Below are positions 41,297 to 43,030 of a stretch of 43,030 nt of DNA, one piece after another (the first letter of the stretch is position 1; each line of letters begins with the position of its first letter). Source of the stretch: Bacillota bacterium (lineage in GTDB: Bacteria > Bacillota > Clostridia > Peptostreptococcales > Anaerovoracaceae); the NCBI GenBank assembly GCA_017436705.1, contig JAFSCP010000031.1:1-43030 (forward strand), given 5' to 3'. The position numbers were made by a program, and so were the translations under genes. The notes below the pieces were generated by a model that was not told the DNA's origin, searched no databases, and saw only the letters and a list, made by a program, of their open reading frames with translations.

Positions 41297-41984
41297 GAGA
41301 AACGGTCTGGAACTGCTGGGCGCAGAAATCGACAAGGAAATTCAGGAAGATATCGCAAGACTTGAAAGCATTGATGTAGAAATCCCTCAGGAGCTGCATG
41401 AAAAAATGCTGGCCTTTGCCAGAGAACTTGACAAGAAACGCATCGCAAAGGAAAAGAAAAAACGCCGCCAGCGCATGATGCAGACAGCAGCAGTATTTGC
41501 GGCAGTGCTGATTGGAGGCAATTTCATAGCACTGGAAACTTCCGAAGCATACCGTGCACGCTTTATGTCACTGTTTAAAGATGATATAAGCGTAACCATC
41601 AGAACCGAAGACGAATACGACCTGATTGGAGATTGGGAAGACTACTGGTATCCGGCAACACTGCCTGAGACGTTTGTGCTGCAGGGGGCAGAGAAAAATG
41701 GTGATGAGTCTATTATGCTGTTTGTGGACGAAGTTAATGATGTGGAGCTGAGAGTGCGAGAGTTTCCGATTGATGCAGAATTTTCATTTGACCATGAACA
41801 CTTTGAAATTCTGGAAGTGAAGATTGGTACGAATGACGGGTATGCGTTTTATGACGAATCCAGTGCATCATGTAGTGCAATATGGATGACGGACAAAAAT
41901 GTTATTCTTCTGGATCTAAGAGGCGAATACTCAATAGAAAAAATATTGAAAATAGCAGAAAATATGATTTTTGTCAGCAAGTAG
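41286..41984 (+). CDS. Anti-sigma factor-like membrane protein (DUF4367-type)
   Basis: 232 residues from the second ATG, seven bases after AAGGAGG. A cytoplasmic helical N-terminus (1-60) ends in a Lys/Arg-rich stretch, then one membrane helix (about 64-83) and an extracytoplasmic domain of about 145 residues (WYPATLPETFVLQ, then a final IEKILKIAENMIF) resembling DUF4367. The N-terminus would bind the sigma factor and the outer domain would sense the signal. No ZAS zinc motif is seen. Confidence 0.8.
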   Translation: MADKRNGLELLGAEIDKEIQEDIARLESIDVEIPQELHEKMLAFARELDKKRIAKEKKKRRQRMMQTAAVFAAVLIGGNFIALETSEAYRARFMSLFKDDISVTIRTEDEYDLIGDWEDYWYPATLPETFVLQGAEKNGDESIMLFVDEVNDVELRVREFPIDAEFSFDHEHFEILEVKIGTNDGYAFYDESSASCSAIWMTDKNVILLDLRGEYSIEKILKIAENMIFVSK

Positions 41985-42018
41985 TATAAATAATAATAAA
42001 AAAATTTCAAAAAAGTGT

Positions 42019-42046
42019 GTTACGAAAACCTCTTTTTTCCGTCTTA
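42019..42046 (+). promoter_or_regulatory. Candidate alternative-sigma promoter, copy 2
   Basis: GTTACG (42019-42024), 16 bases, GTCTTA (42041-42046), extended by GTAGTA as in copy 1. It precedes the secreted-protein gene by about 33 bases. Confidence 0.7.
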
Positions 42047-42073
42047 GTAGTAAGAACGGAGAAAGGAGGTTTT
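42025..42073 (+). promoter_or_regulatory. 18-bp hairpin enclosing the promoter -10 and the ribosome site
   Basis: The arms at 42025-42042 and 42056-42073 pair at all 18 positions (16 Watson-Crick, two G·U). The loop of 13 bases holds most of the -10 box and the expected start (about 42053). The 3' arm contains AAGGAGG, the ribosome site of the next gene, followed by GTTTT. Confidence 0.7.
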
Positions 42074-42078
42074 GTTTT

Positions 42079-42504
42079 ATGCGAAAGTTAATGGTTTTAT
42101 CTCTGATGATTATTATGGTACTTTCTTCTGCAAGTTTCGGATATGGTCAGGTAATTAATGATTCGATTGCACCTTGCTTTGTATCGGTACTGTATTATAG
42201 CAATTCTTTTGATATAGACGAAAATGGAAATGCAACATTTTCGCTAATGGTCTATCCGTTGAATAGAGATTTGCCGGATCAGGTAAAAGCAACCGTTAAA
42301 ATCATCAATAAATCAACAGGGGCGGTTTCATATAATCAGACATTGAATTTGCCATATGTTTACTTGTATGACCAATTCAGAATATCAGATTCACACACAC
42401 TGACCCAATCAGGTATCTATGAATTTCAGGTGACTTACAAGTGTTATGGTGATGGAGTACTGTTAGAAACGATTACAGCAAATCCGCAGTTGGATTCGTT
42501 CTAG
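42079..42504 (+). CDS. Small secreted protein controlled by the sigma system
   Basis: 141 residues from the ATG at 42079, nine bases after AAGGAGG. A signal peptide (about 1-22, LMVLSLMIIMVLSSASFGYG) precedes a beta-rich domain (FDIDENGNATFSLMVYPLNR, ATVKIINKSTGAVSYNQTLN, GIYEFQVTYKCYGDGVLLET) reminiscent of immunoglobulin-like folds. No family is recognised. The promoter motif shared with the sigma gene makes it a likely target. Confidence 0.78.
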   Translation: MRKLMVLSLMIIMVLSSASFGYGQVINDSIAPCFVSVLYYSNSFDIDENGNATFSLMVYPLNRDLPDQVKATVKIINKSTGAVSYNQTLNLPYVYLYDQFRISDSHTLTQSGIYEFQVTYKCYGDGVLLETITANPQLDSF

Positions 42505-42594
42505 AAGAGAATGAGTATAAATATTACTGTTGGATGATGCTAACAAATACAGCTTTAATAATTGTATAAATCAAGAAAAAATAGGAGGTAGAAT

Positions 42595-43030
42595 ATGAAA
42601 ACGAAAAAAATATTGTCAGTAGTATTTTTATGCGCTATACTTATTATGTGTAATTCCCTTGTTGCTTTTGCAGATACTACAGAAACTGTGATTAATGAAG
42701 TAAGTATTCCTATTAGTAGAGAAGATATAGAAAATGGACCAATAAAATATGGAATTGCAATTCTAGAAGACGGAAGCATGATAGCAAATCCAATTTCAAC
42801 ACGAGATTTTGATTTTGGTATAGTAGAATCATATGATGGATTCCTAACCGTTCATGCATGGACTGGGCCAAGACTTACTTATGCACTGAGCCTAAGATCT
42901 ACAGGTAGCACTATGTTAGCGCATTCAGGAACGATAAGTACCTATGAAGTGGAGTTTATGGCGATTCCAGGGGCTCAAATTGATTCAGAAAATTTCAATA
43001 TTACAAGTGATACTCCAACGACATATTTAA
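42595..43030 (+). CDS. Secreted protein, 3' end beyond the window
   Basis: 145 codons to the edge with no stop. The ATG follows AGGAGGT. A signal peptide (KKILSVVFLCAILIMCN, SLVAFA) is followed by an Asp/Ser/Thr-rich domain with SYDGFLTVHAWTGPRLTYAL. It may be structurally like the preceding secreted protein. Its DNA is clearly more AT-rich than the central genes. No copy of the GTTACG/GTCTTA motif precedes it, so it is either co-transcribed or driven by a promoter I cannot identify. Confidence 0.75.
   Translation, partial: MKTKKILSVVFLCAILIMCNSLVAFADTTETVINEVSIPISREDIENGPIKYGIAILEDGSMIANPISTRDFDFGIVESYDGFLTVHAWTGPRLTYALSLRSTGSTMLAHSGTISTYEVEFMAIPGAQIDSENFNITSDTPTTYL

Overview
The window looks like a chromosomal segment of an anaerobic, Gram-positive Clostridia-type Bacillota. 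The grounds are strong AGGAGG-type ribosome binding sites, ATG/GTG/TTG starts, moderate GC, the conserved ylxM-ffh-rpsP-khpA-rimM-trmD and yggS-sepF-yggT-divIVA-lspA-rluD blocks, a YtrA-type GntR regulator with its ABC genes, and a tungstate/molybdopterin cluster typical of anaerobes using tungsto- or molybdoenzymes. I cannot name the genus; Family XIII/Anaerovoracaceae-like Clostridia is only a guess. No rRNA, tRNA, CRISPR array or transposase gene was seen.

Layout. 1-750 (-): edge-truncated metallophosphoesterase whose last ~120 bases are extremely GC-rich. 1019-5377 (-): GntR regulator, ABC ATPase, large ABC permease and a FAD oxidoreductase, overlapping head to tail, with a promoter that carries a palindromic operator. 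5659-8472 (+): SulP anion transporter and SppA peptidase. 8526-11552: XRE regulator divergent from an NfeD/flotillin pair; the same 15-bp palindrome lies just downstream of both -10 boxes. 11640-11885: a 246-bp element with 26-bp terminal inverted repeats, probably a MITE. 12070-15646 (+): SRP and ribosome maturation genes. 15690-20942 (+): HlyD-like protein, then PLP, division and envelope genes, then a flavin reductase.

21089-37652: a tiny Gin-like zinc protein (-), then a long plus-strand run: alpha/beta hydrolase, a degenerate hydrolase fused to a zinc ribbon, moaC, mogA, a methyltransferase-ThiF/MoeB fusion, a MOSC-MoaE fusion, moaA, a structured leader resembling a molybdenum/tungsten cofactor riboswitch, tupABC, moeA, a lipoprotein, a second moeA with a periplasmic-binding-like domain, a three-gene ABC/exported-protein module and rlmA. 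Together these genes would import tungstate, build molybdopterin and insert the metal; no moaD is present in the window.

37758-43030: M20 peptidase, small membrane protein, RelBE-type toxin-antitoxin (-), XRE regulator, then a sigma factor/anti-sigma pair followed by two secreted proteins (the last cut by the window end). This AT-richer end holds the most striking signal: two copies of a bipartite motif (GTTACG-N16-GTCTTA) upstream of the sigma gene and of the first secreted-protein gene. Each copy sits inside an inverted repeat, so read-through RNA would fold into a terminator or a ribosome-site-blocking hairpin while RNA started at the motif would not.
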